Below, in pieces: positions 48,701 through 60,285 of a DNA stretch of 64,000 bases; the first letter of the stretch is position 1; each line of letters opens with the position of its first letter. Origin of the DNA: Symsagittifera roscoffensis (taxonomy: Eukaryota; Xenacoelomorpha; Acoela; Convolutidae); contig NC_087064.1 of the NCBI RefSeq assembly GCF_963678635.1, positions 84,563,847 to 84,627,846 on the forward strand, written 5' to 3'. Below the pieces are notes generated by a model that worked only from the letters and a program-made list of their open reading frames with translations, did no database searches and had not been told where the DNA came from. The translations under genes were made by a program, and so were the position numbers.

Positions 48701-51142
48701 AAACAATTCGTTCACTACTTGTTATTCTCACGCTTATCTCGCTACGATCTCACTCTTTGTTCTATTTAAATCAAGTTCGTTGACAACCTGTTATTCTCAC
48801 GCTTATCTCGCTACGATCTCACTCTTTGTTCTGTTTAAACCAAGTTCGTTGACGACCTGTTATTCTCAAACTTATCTCGCTACGATCTCACTCCTTGTTC
48901 TGTTTAAAAACAAGTTCGTTCACGACTTGTTATTCTCACGCTTACCTCGCTACGATCTCACTCTTTGTTCTGATTAAATCAAGTTCGTTGACGACCTGTT
49001 ATTCTCACGCTTAGCTCGCTACGATCTCACTTTTTGTTCTAATTGAAAACAAGTTCGTTGACGACCTGTTATTATCACGCTTATCTCGCCACGATCTCAC
49101 TCTTTGTTCTGTTTAAATCAAATTCGTTGACGACCTGTTATTCTCACGCTTATCTCGCTACGATCTCACTCTTTGTTCTGTTTAAATCAAGTTCATTGGC
49201 GATCTGTTATTTTCACGCTTATCCCGCTACGATCTCACTCATTGTTCTGATTAAATCAAGTTCGTTGACGACCTGTTATTCTCACGCTTAGCTCGCTACG
49301 ATCTCACTTTTTGTTCTAATTAAAAACAAGTTCGTTGACGACCTGTTATTCTCACGCTTATCTCGCTACGATCTCACTCTTTGTTCTGTTTAAATCAAGT
49401 TCGTTGACGACTGTTATTCTCACGCTTATCTCGCTACGATCTCACTCTTTGTTCTGTTTAAATCAAGTTCATTGGCGATCTGTTATTTTCACGCTTATCC
49501 CGCTACGATTTCACTCTTTGTTCTGTTTAAATCAAGTTCATTGGCGATCTGTTATTTTCACGCTTATCCCGCTACGATCTCACTCTTTGTTCTGATTAAA
49601 TCAAGTTCGTTGACGACCTGTTATTCTCACGCTTAGCTCGCTACGATCTCACTTTTTGTTCTAATTAAAAACAAGTTCGTTGACGACCTGTTATTCTCAC
49701 GCTTATCTCGCTACGATCTCACTCTTTGTTCTGTTTAAATCAAGTTCGTTGACGACTGTTATTCTCACGCTTATCTCGCTACGATCTCACTCTTTGTTCT
49801 GTTTAAATCAAGTTCATTGGCGATCTGTTATTTTCACGCTTATCCCGCTACGATCTCACTTTTTGTTCTAATTAAAAACAAGTTCGTTGACGACCTGTTA
49901 TTCTCACGCTTATCTCGCTACGATCTCACTCTTTGTTCTGTTTAAATCAAGTTCGTTGACGACTGTTATTCTCACGCTTATCTCGCTACGATCTCACTCT
50001 TTGTTCTGTTTAAATCAAGTTCATTGGCGATCTGTTATTTTCACGCTTATCCCGCTACGATCTCACTCCTTGTTCTGTTTAAAAACAAGTTCGTTCACGA
50101 CTTGTTATTCTCACGCTTACCTCGCTACGATCTCACTCTTTGTTCTGATTAAATCAAGTTCGTTGACGACCTGTTATTCTCACGCTTAGCTCGCTACGAT
50201 CTCACTTTTTGTTCTAATTAAAAACAAGTTCGTTGACGACCTGTTATTCTCACGCTTATCTCGCCACGATCTCACTCTTTGTTCTGTTTAAATCAAATTC
50301 GTTGACGACCTGTTATTCTCACGCTTATCTCGCTACGATCTCACTCTTTGTTCTGTTTAAATCAAGTTCATTGGCGATCTGTTATTTTCACGCTTATCCC
50401 GCTACGATCTCACTCTTTGTTCTGATTAAATCAAGTTCGTTGACGACCTGTTATTCTCACGCTTAGCTCGCTACGATCTCACTTTTTGTTCTAATTAAAA
50501 ACAAGTTCGTTGACGACCTGTTATTCTCACGCTTATCTCGCTACGATCTCACTCTTTGTTCTGTTTAAATCAAGTTCGTTGACGACTGTTATTCTCACGC
50601 TTATCTCGCTACGATCTCACTCTTTGTTCTGTTTAAATCAAGTTCATTGGCGATCTGTTATTTTCACGCTTATCCCGCTACGATCTCACTCCTTGTTCTG
50701 TTTAAATCAAGTTCGTTGACGACCTGTTATTCTCAAGCTTATCTTGCTACGATCTCACTCCTTGTTCTGTTTAAAAACAAGTTTGTTCACGACTTGTTAT
50801 TCTCACGCTTATCTCGCTACGATCTCACTCTTTGTTCTGATTAAATCAAGTTCGTTGACGACCTGTTATTCTCACGCTTAGCTCGCTACGATCTCACTTT
50901 TTGTTCTAATTAAAAACAAAATCGTTGACGACCTGTTATTCTCACGCGTATCTCGCTACGATCTCACTCTTTGTTCTGTTTAAATCAAGTTCGTTGACGA
51001 CCTGTTTTTCTCACGCTTATCTCGCTACGATCTCATTCTTTGTTCTGTTTAAATCAAGTTCATTGGCGATCTGTTATTCTCACGCTTATCCCGCTATGAT
51101 CTCACTCCTTGTTCTGTTTAAAAACAAATTCGTTCACGACTT
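48701..51142 (+). repeat. Mosaic of short reshuffled blocks (207, 345, 623 bp)
   Basis: The trio of a plain monomer, a GACGACTGTTATTC 68-bp monomer and a TTCATTGGCGATCTG/TTATCCCGC monomer recurs with spacings of 345, 207 and 623 bp (points 49335, 49680, 49887, 50510). The intervening CTTAGCTCGC and CTAATTAAAAAC pair is gained or lost between copies. AAAACAATTCGTTCACTAC (one base short) occurs near 48703 and again in the 900-bp block. No unique sequence was seen. Confidence 0.84.
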
Positions 51143-52985
51143 GTTATTCTCACGCTTATCTCGCTACGATCTCACTCTTTGTTCTGTTTAAATTAAGTTC
51201 GTTGACAACCTGTTATTCTCAAGCTTATCTCGCTACGATCTCACTCCTTGTTCTGTTTAAAAACAATTCGTTCACTACTTGTTATTCTCACGCTTATCTC
51301 GCTACGATCTCACTCTTTGTTCTGATTAAATCAAGTTCGTTGACGACCTGGTATTCTCACGCTTAGCTCGCTGCGATCTCACTTTTTGTTCTAATTAAAA
51401 ACAAGTTCGTTGACGACCTGTTATTCTCACGCTTATCTCGCTACGATCTCACTCTTTGTTCTGTTTAAATCAAGTTCGTTGACGACCTGTTATTCTCACG
51501 CTTATCTCGCTATGATCTCACTCTTTGTTCTGTTTAAATCAATTTCGTTGACGACTGTTATTCTCACGCTTATCTCGCTACGATCTCACTCTTTGTTCTG
51601 TTTAAATCAAGTTCATTGACGACCTGTTATTTTCTCGCTTATCTCGCTACGATCTCACTCTTTGTTCTGTTTAAATCAAGTTCGTTGACGACCTGTTATT
51701 CTCAAGCTTATCTCGCTACGATCTCACTCCTTGTTCTGTTTAAAAACAAGCTCGTTCACGACTTGTTATTCTCACGCTTATCTCGCTACGATCTCACTCT
51801 TTGTTCTGTTTAAATCAAGTTCGTTGACGACCTGTTATTCTCAAGCTTATCTCGCTACGATCTCACTCCTTGTTCTGTTTAAAAACAAGTTCGTTCACGA
51901 CTTGTTTTTCTCACGCTTATCTCGCTACGATCTCACGCTTTGTTCTGATTAAATCAAGTTCGTTGACGACCTGTTATTCTCACGCTTAGCCCGCTACCAT
52001 CTCACTTTTTGTTCTAATTAAAAACAAGTTCGTTGGCGACCTGTTATTCTCACGCTTATCTCGCTACGATCTCACTCTTTGTTCTGTTTAAATTAAGTTC
52101 GTTGACAACCTGTTATTCTCAAGCTTATCTCGCTACGATCTCACTCCTTGTTCTGTTTAAAAACAATTCGTTCACTACTTGTTATTCTCACGCTTATCTC
52201 GCTACGATCTCACTCTTTGTTCTGATTAAATCAAGTTCGTTGACGACCTGGTATTCTCACGCTTAGCTCGCTGCGATCTCACTTTTTGTTCTAATTAAAA
52301 ACAAGTTCGTTGACGACCTGTTATTCTCACGCTTATCTCGCTACGATCTCACTCTTTGTTCTGTTTAAATCAAGTTCGTTGACGACCTGTTATTCTCACG
52401 CTTATCTCGCTATGATCTCACTCTTTGTTCTGTTTAAATCAATTTCGTTGACGACTGTTATTCTCACGCTTATCTCGCTACGATCTCACTCTTTGTTCTG
52501 TTTAAATCAAGTTCATTGACGACCTGTTATTTTCTCGCTTATCTCGCTACAATCTCACTCTTTGTTCTGTTTAAATCAAGTTCGTTGACGACCTGTTATT
52601 CTCAAGCTTATCTCGCTACGATCTCACTCCTTGTTCTGTTTAAAAACAAGCTCGTTCACGACTTGTTATTCTCACGCTTATCTCGCTACGATCTCACTCT
52701 TTGTTCTGTTTAAATCAAGTTCGTTGACGACCTGTTATTCTCAAGCTTATCTCGCTACGATCTCACTCCTTGTTCTGTTTAAAAACAAGTTCGTTCACGA
52801 CTTGTTTTTCTCACGCTTATCTCGCTACGATCTCACGCTTTGTTCTGATTAAATCAAGTTCGTTGACGACCTGTTATTCTCACGCTTAGCCCGCTACCAT
52901 CTCACTTTTTGTTCTAATTAAAAACAAGTTCGTTGGCGACCTGTTATTCTCACGCTTATCTCGCTACGATCTCACTCTTTGTTCT
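51143..52985 (+). repeat. 900-bp higher-order repeat (13-mer), two copies
   Basis: Equivalent points 51410/52310, 51616/52516, 51731/52631 and 52033/52933 are each 900 bp apart. Rare shared members are TTTAAATTAAG with TTGACAACC, AAAACAATTCGTTCACTAC, CTGGTATTC, CGCTGCGATC, TCAATTTCG, TTATTTTCTCGC, AAGCTCGTTCACG, CTCACGCTTTG and TTAGCCCGCTACC. Only isolated differences were noticed (CTACAATC near 52549 against CTACGATC near 51649). Copy 2 leaves the pattern at 52985, where TCAAG replaces TTAAG. Confidence 0.93.
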
Positions 52986-54093
52986 GTTTAAATCAAGTTC
53001 GTTGACGACCTGTTATTCTCAAGCTTATCTCGCTACGATCTCACTCCTTGTTCTGTTTAAAAACAAGCTCGTTCACGACTTGTTATTCTCACGCTTATCT
53101 CGCTACGATCTCAATCTTTAATCTGTTTAAATCAAGTTCGTTGACGACTGTTATTCTCACGCTTACCTCGCTACGATCTCACTCTTTGTTCTGATTAAAT
53201 CAAGTTCGTTGACTGCCTGTTATTCTCACGCTTATCTCCCTACGATCTCACTTTTTGTTCTAATTAAAAACAAGTTCGTTGACGACCTGTTATTCTCACG
53301 CTTATCTCGCTACGATCTCACTCTTTGTTCTGTTTAAATCAAGTTCGTCGACGACCTGTTCTTCGCACGCTTATCTAGCTACGATCTCACTCTTTGATGT
53401 GTTTAAATCAAGTTCATTGACGACCTGTTATTCTCACGCTTATCTCGCTACGATCTCACTCCTTGTTCTGTTTAAAAACAAGTTCGTTCACGACTTGTTA
53501 TTCTCACGCTTATCTCGCTACGATCTCACTCTTTGTTCTGTTTAAATCAAGTTCGTTGACGACCTGTTATTCTCAAGCTTATCTCGCTACGATCTCACTC
53601 CTTGTTCTGTTTAAAAACAAGCTCGTTCACGACTTGTTATTCTCACGCTTATCTCGCTACGATCTCAATCTTTAATCTGTTTAAATCAAGTTCGTTGACG
53701 ACTGTTATTCTCACGCTTACCTCGCTACGATCTCACTCTTTGTTCTGATTAAATCAAGTTCGTTGACTGCCTGTTATTCTCACGCTTATCTCCCTACGAT
53801 CTCATTTTTTGTTCTAATTAAAAACAAGTTCGTTGACGACCTGTTATTCTCACGCTTATCTCGCTACGATCTCACTCTTTGTTCTGTTTAAATCAAGTTC
53901 GTCGACGACCTGTTCTTCGCACGCTTATCTCGCTACGATCTCACTCTTTGATGTGTTTAAATCAAGTTCATTGACGACCTGTTATTCTCACGCTTATCTC
54001 GCTACGATCTCACTCCTTGTTCTGTTTAAAAACAAGTTCGTTCACGACTTGTTATTCTCACGCTTATCTCGCTACGATCTCACTCTTTGTTCT
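52940..54093 (+). repeat. 554-bp higher-order repeat (8-mer), two copies
   Basis: Positions 52940-53539 recur at 53494-54093, an offset of 554. Rare shared members are AAGCTCGTTCACG, CAATCTTTAATCTG, CTTACCTCGC, TTGACTGCC (53211/53765), TCTCCCTACG, TTCGTCGACGACC with CTTCGCACGC, and TTTGATGTG. Differences include TATCTAGC near 53376 against TATCTCGC and CTCATTTTTTG near 53802 against CTCACTTTTTG. Confidence 0.92.
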
Positions 54094-55829
54094 GATTAAA
54101 TCAAGTTCGTTGACGACCTGTTATTCTCACGCTTAGCTCGCTACCATCTCACTTTTTGTTCTAATTAAAAACAAGTTCGTTGACGACCTGTTGTTCTCAC
54201 GCTTATCTAGCTACGATCTCACTCTTTGTTCTGTTTAAATCAAGTTCGTTGACGACCTGTTATTCTCACGCTTATCTCGCTACGATCTCAATCTTTGTTC
54301 TGTTTAAATCAAGTTCGTTGACGACTGTTATTCTCACGCTTATCTCGCTACGATCTCACTCTTTGTTCTAATTAAATCAAGTTCGTTGACTGCCTGTTAT
54401 TCTCACGCTTATCTCCCTACGATCTCACTTTTTGTTCTAATTAAAAACAAGTTCGTTGACGACCTGTTATTCTCACGCTTATCTCGCTACGATCTCACTC
54501 TTTGTTCTTTTTAAATCAAGTTCGTCGACGACCTGTTCTTCGCACGCTTATCTCGCTACGATCTCACTCTTTGATCTGTTTAAATCAAGTTCGTTGACGA
54601 CCTGTTTTTTTTCACGCTTATCTCGCTACGATCTCACTCTTTGTTCTGTTAAAATCAAGTTCATTGACGACCTGTTATTCTCACGCTTATCTCGCTACGA
54701 TCTCACTCTTTGTTCTGTTTAAATCAAGTTCGTTGACGACCTGTTATTCTCAAGCGTATCTCGCTACGATCTCACTCCTTGTTCTGTTTAAAAACAAGTT
54801 CGTTCACGACTTGTTATTCTCACGCTTATCTCGCTACGATCTCACTCTTTGTTCTGATTAAATCAAGTTCGTTGACGACCTGTTATTCTCACGCTTAGCT
54901 CGCTACCATCTCACTTTTTGTTCTAATCAAAAACAAGTTCGTTGACGACCTGTTATTCTCACCCTTATCTCGCTACGATCTCACTCTTTGTTCTGTTTAA
55001 ATCAAGTTCGTTGACGACCTGTTATTCTCAGGCTTATCTCGCTACGATCTCACTCTTTGTTCTGTTTAAATCAAGTTCGTTGACGACTGTTATTCTCACG
55101 CTTATATCGCTACGATCTCACTCTTTGTTCTGATTAAATCAAGTTCGTTGACTGCCTGTTATTCTCACGCTTATCTCGCTACGATCTCACTTTTTGTTCT
55201 ATTTAAAAACAAGTTCGTTGACGACCTGTTATTCTCACGCTTATCTCGCTACGATCTCACTCTTTGTTCTGTTTAAATCAAGTTCGTTGACGACCTGTTA
55301 TTCTCAGGCTTATCTCGCTACGATCTCATTTTTTGTTCTGTTTAAATCAAGTTCGTTGAAGACCTGTTATTCTTACGCTTATCTCGCTACGGTCTCACTC
55401 TTTGTTATGTTTAACTCAAGTCCGTTGACGACCTGTTATTCTCACGCTTATCTCACCACAATCTCACTCTTTGTTCTGTTTAAATCAAGTTCGTTGACGA
55501 CTGTTATTCTCACGCTTATATCGCTACGATCTCACTCTTTGTTCTGATTAAATCAAGTTCGTTGACTGCCTGTTATTCTCACGCTTATCTCGCTACGATC
55601 TCACTTTTTGTTCTAATTAAAAACAAGTTCGTTGACGACCTGTTATTCCCACGCTTACCTCGCTACGATCTCACTCTTTGTTCTGTTTAAATCAAGTTCG
55701 TTGACGACCTGTTATTCTCAAGCTTATCTCGCTACGATCTCACTCTTTGTTCTGATTAAATCAAGTTCGTTGACGACCTGTTATTCTCACGCTTAGCTCG
55801 CTACCATCTCACTTTTTGTTCTAATCAAA
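54094..55829 (+). repeat. Mixed segment marked by TTGACTGCC monomers
   Basis: GACTGCC starts at 54388, 55150 and 55564 (spacings 762 and 414), following 53211 and 53765. Other members are TTCGTCGACG with CTTCGCACGC (54533), a T-run monomer (54604), CTCAGGCTTATC (55028, 55308), and an isolated TTGAAGACC/TTTAACTCAAGTCC pair near 55355-55425, far from its main territory at 28-37 kb. Confidence 0.82.
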
Positions 55830-56400
55830 AACAAGTTCGTTGACGACCTGTTATTCTCACGCTTATCTCGCTACGATCTCACTCTTTGTTCTGTTTAAAT
55901 CAAGTTTGTTGACGACCTGTTATTCTCAGGTTTATCTCGCTACGATCTCACTCTTTGTTCTGTTTAAATCAAGTTCGTTGACGACTGTTATTCTCACGCT
56001 TATATCGCTACGATCTCACTCTTTGTTCTGATTAAATCAAGTTCGTTGACTGCCTGTTATTCTCACGCTTATCTCGCTACGATCTCACTTTTTGTTCTAA
56101 TTAAAAACAAGTTCGTTGACGACCTGTTATTCTCACGCTTATCTCGCTACGATCTCACTCTTTGTTCTGTTTAAATCAAGTTCGTTGACGACCTGTTATT
56201 CTCAGGCTAATCTCGCTACGATCTCACTCTTTGTTCTGTTTAAATCAAGTTCGTTGACGACTGTTATTCTCACGCTTTTATCGCTACGATCTCACTCTTT
56301 GTTCTGATTAAATCAAGTTCGTTGACTGCCTGTTATTCTCACGCTTATCTCGCTACGATCTCACTTTTTGTTCTAATTAAAAACAAGTTCGTTGACGACC
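55830..56400 (+). repeat. 276-bp higher-order repeat (4-mer), about two copies
   Basis: Points 55840, 56116 and 56392 are 276 bp apart (69+69+68+70), and GACTGCC at 56048 and 56324 agrees. The unit is plain monomer, CTCAGG variant, GACGACTGTTATTC 68-bp monomer with TTATATCGC or TTTTATCGC, and TTGACTGCC/CTAATTAAAAAC. A looser fifth copy of the same four-monomer order lies near 57016-57292. Confidence 0.86.
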
Positions 56401-58721
56401 TGTTATTCCCACGCTTACCTCGCTACGATCTCACTCTTTGTTCTGTTTAAATCAAGTTCGTTGACGACCTGTTATTCTCAAGCTTATCTCGCTACGATCT
56501 CACTCCTTGTTCTGTTTAAAAACAAGTTAGTTCACGACTTGTTATTCTCAAGCTTATCTCGCTACGATCTCACTCTTTGTTCTGTTTAAATCAAGTTCGT
56601 TGACGACTGTTATTCTCACGCTTATCTCGCTACGATCTCACTCTTTGTTCTGTTTAAATCAAGTTCGTTGACGACCTGTTATTCTCAAGCTTATCTCGCT
56701 ACGATCTCACTCCTTGTTCGCTTTAAAAACAAGCTCGTTCACGACTTGTTATTCTCACGCTTATCTCGATACGATCTCACTCTTAGTTCTGTTTAAATCA
56801 AGTTCGTTGACGACCTGTTATTCTAAAGCTTATCTCGCTACGATCTCACTCCTTGTTCTGTTTAAAAACAAGTTCGTTCACGACTTGTTATTCTCACGCT
56901 TATCTCGCTACGATCTCACTCTTTGTTCTGATTAAATCAAGTTCGTTGACGACCTGTTATTCTCACGCTTAGCTCGCTACCATCTCACTTTTTGTTCTAA
57001 TTAAAAACAAGTTCGTTGACGACCTGTTATTCTCACGCTTATCTCGCTACGATCTCACTCTTTGTTCTGTTTAAATCAAGTTCGTTGACGACCTGTTATT
57101 CTCACGCTTATCTCGCTACGATCTCACTCTTTGTTCGGTTTAAATCAAGTTCGTTGACGACTGTTATTCTCACGCTTATCTCGCTACGATCTCACTCTTT
57201 GTTCTGATTAAATCAAGTTCGTTGACTGCCTGTTATTCTCACGCTTATCTCGCTACGATCTCACTTTTTGTTCTAGTTAAAAAAAAGTTCGTTGACGACC
57301 TGTTATTCTCACGCTTATCTCGCTACGATCTCATTCTTTGTTCTGTTTAAATCAAGTTCGTTGACGACCTGTTATTCTCAAGCTTATCTCGCTACGATCT
57401 CACTCTTTGTTCTGTTTAAAAACAAGTTCGTTCACGACTTGTTATTCTCACGCTTATCTCGCTACGATCTCACTCTTTGTTCTGTTTAAATCAAGTTCGT
57501 TGACGACTGTTATTCTCACGCTTATCTCGCTACGATCTCCATCTTTGTTCTGATTAAATCAAGTTCGTTGACTGCCTGTTATTCTCACGCTTATCTCGCT
57601 ACGATCTCACTTTTTGTTCTAATTAAAAACAAGTTCGTTGACGACCTGTCATTCTCACGCTTATCTCGCTACGATCTCACTCTTTGTTCTGTTTAAATCG
57701 AGTTCGTTGACGACTGTTTTTCTCACGCTTATCTCGCTACGATCTCACTCTTTGTTCTGTTTAAATCAAGTTCATTGACGACCTGTTATTCTCACGCTTA
57801 TCTCGCTACGATCTCACTCTTTGTTCTGTTTAAATCAAGTTCGTTGACGACCTGTTATTCTCAAGCTTATCTCGCTACGATCTCACTCCTTGTTCTGTTT
57901 AAAAACAAGTTCGTTCACGAATTGTTATTCTCACGCTTATCTCGCTACGATCTCACTCTTTGTTCTGTTTAAATCAAGTTCGTTGACGACCTGTTATTCT
58001 CAAGCTTATCTCGCTACGATCTCACTCCTTGTTCTGTTTAAAAACAAGTTCGTTCACGACTTGTTATTCTCAAGCTTATCTCGCTACGATCTCACTCTTT
58101 GTTCTGATTAAATCAAGTTCGTTGACGACCTGTTATTCTCACGCTTAGCTCGCTACGATCTCACTTTTTGTTCTTATTAAAAACAAATTCGTTGACGACC
58201 TGTTATTCTCACGCTTATCTCGCTACGATCTCACTCTTTGTTCTGTTTAAATCAAGTTCGTTGACGACCTGTTATTCTCACGCTTATCTCGCTACGATCT
58301 CACTCTTTGTTCTGTTTAAATCAAGTTCGTTGACGACTGTTATTCTCACGCTTATCTCGCTACGATCTCACTCTTTGTTCTGTTAAAATCAAGTTCATTG
58401 GCGATCTGTTATTCTCACGCTTATCCCGCTACGATCTCACTCCTTGTTCTGTTTAAAAACAAGTTCGTTCACGACTTGTTTTTCTCACGCTTATCTCGCT
58501 ACGATCTCTCTCTTTGTTCTGTTTAAATCAAGTTCGTTGACGACCTGTTATTCTCAAGCTTGTCTTGCTACGATCTCACTCCTTGTTCTATTTAAAAACA
58601 AGTTCGTTCACGACTTGTTATTCTCACGCTTATCTCGCTACGATCTCGCTCTTTGTTCTGATTAAATCAAGTTCGATGACGACCTGTTATTCTCACGCTT
58701 AGCTCGCTACGATCTCACTTT
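56401..58721 (+). repeat. Mixed segment of CAAGCTT, 68-bp and TTAGCTCGC monomers
   Basis: Frequent members are CAAGCTT (HindIII) monomers, CCTTGTTCTGTTTAAAAAC with TTCACGACTTG, GACGACTGTTATTC 68-bp monomers, GACTGCC (57224, 57570) and TTAGCTCGC. Private changes include TTGTTCGCTTTAAAAAC near 56716, CTCGATACG near 56765, CTAGTTAAAAAAAAG near 57275 and TTAAATCGAG near 57692. No unique sequence was seen. Confidence 0.83.
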
Positions 58722-60285
58722 TCGTTCTAATTAAAAACAAGTTCGTTGACCACCTGTTATTCTCACGCGTATCTCGCTACGATCTCACTCTTTGTTCTGT
58801 TTAAATCAAGTTCGTTGACGACCTGTTATTCTCACGCTTATCTCGCTACGATCTCACTCTTTGTTCTGTTAAAATCAAGTTCATTGGCGATCTGTTATTC
58901 TCACGCTTATCCCGCTACGATCTCACTCCTTGTTCTGTTTAAAAACAAGTTCGTTCACGACTTGTTTTTCTCACGCTTATCTCGCTACGATCTCTCTCTT
59001 TGTTCTGTTTATAATCAAGTTCGTTGACGACTTGTTATTCTCACGCTTATCTCGCTACGATCTCACTCTTTGTTCTGTTTATAAACAAGTTCGTTGACGA
59101 CCTGTTATTCTCACGCTTATCTCGCTATGATCTCACTCTTTGTTCTGTTTAAATCAGGTTCGTTGACGACCTGTTATTCTCACGCTTATCTCGCTACGAT
59201 CTCACTCTTTGTTCTTTTTAAATCAAGTTCGTGGATGACCTGTTATTCTCACGCTTATCTCGCTATGATCTCACTCTTTGTTCTGTTTAAATCAAGTTCG
59301 TTGACGACTTGTTGTTCTCACGCTTATCCCGCTACGATCTCACTCCTTGTTCTGTTTAAAAACAAGTTCGTTCACGACTTGTTTTTCTCACGCTTATCTC
59401 GCTACGATCTCTCTCTTTGTTCTGTTTATAATCAAGTTCGTTGACGACTTGTTATTCTCACGCTTATCTCGCTACGATCTCACTCTTTGTTCTGTTTATA
59501 AACAAGTTCGTTGACGACCTGTTGTTCTCACGCTTATCTCGCTATGATCTCACTCTTTGTTCTGTTTAAATCAGGTTCGTTGACGACCTGTTATTCTCAC
59601 GCTTATCTCGCTACGATCTCACTCTTTGTTCTTTTTAAATCAAGTTCGTGGATGACCTGTTATTCTCACGCTTATCTCGCTATGATCTCACTCTTTGTTC
59701 TAATTAAAAACAAGTTCGTTGACCACCTGTTATTCTCACGCGTATCTCGCTACGATCTCACTCTTTGTTCTGTTTAAATCAAGTTCGTTGACGACCTGTT
59801 ATTCTCACGCTTATCTCGCTACGATCTCACTCTTTGTTCTGTTAAAATCAAGTTCATTGGCGATCTGTTATTCTCACGCTTATCCCGCTACGATCTCACT
59901 CCTTGTTCTGTTTAAAAACAAGTTCGTTCACGACTTGTTTTTCTCACGCTTATCTCGCTACGATCTCTCTCTTTGTTCTGTTTATAATCAAGTTCGTTGA
60001 CGACTTATTATTCTCACGCTTATCTCGCTACGATCTCACTCTTTGTTCTGGTTATAAACAAGTTCGTTGACGACCTGTTATTCTCACGCTTATCTCGCTA
60101 TGATCTCACTCTTTGTTCTGTTTAAATCAGGTTCGTTGACGACCTGTTATTCTCACGCTTATCTCGCTACGATCTCACTCTTTGTTCTTTTTAAATCAAG
60201 TTCGTGGATGACCTGTTATTCTCACGCTTATCTCGCTATGATCTCACTCTTTGTTCTGTTTAAATCAAGTTCGTTGACGACCTGT
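58722..60285 (+). repeat. 973-bp duplication (14-mer) with nested 417-bp duplication
   Basis: Positions 58722-59312 recur at 59695-60285, offset 973 (58746/59719 and 59094/60067). Inside, about 58900-59290 recurs at +417 (59094/59511). Markers are TTGACCACC with CACGCGTATC, CTGTTAAAATC, TTATCCCGC, GTTTATAATCAAG and GTTTATAAACAAG (one extra base each), TTTAAATCAGG, CTTTTTAAATC and TTCGTGGATGACC. The GTTTATAA forms occur only here. Confidence 0.9.
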
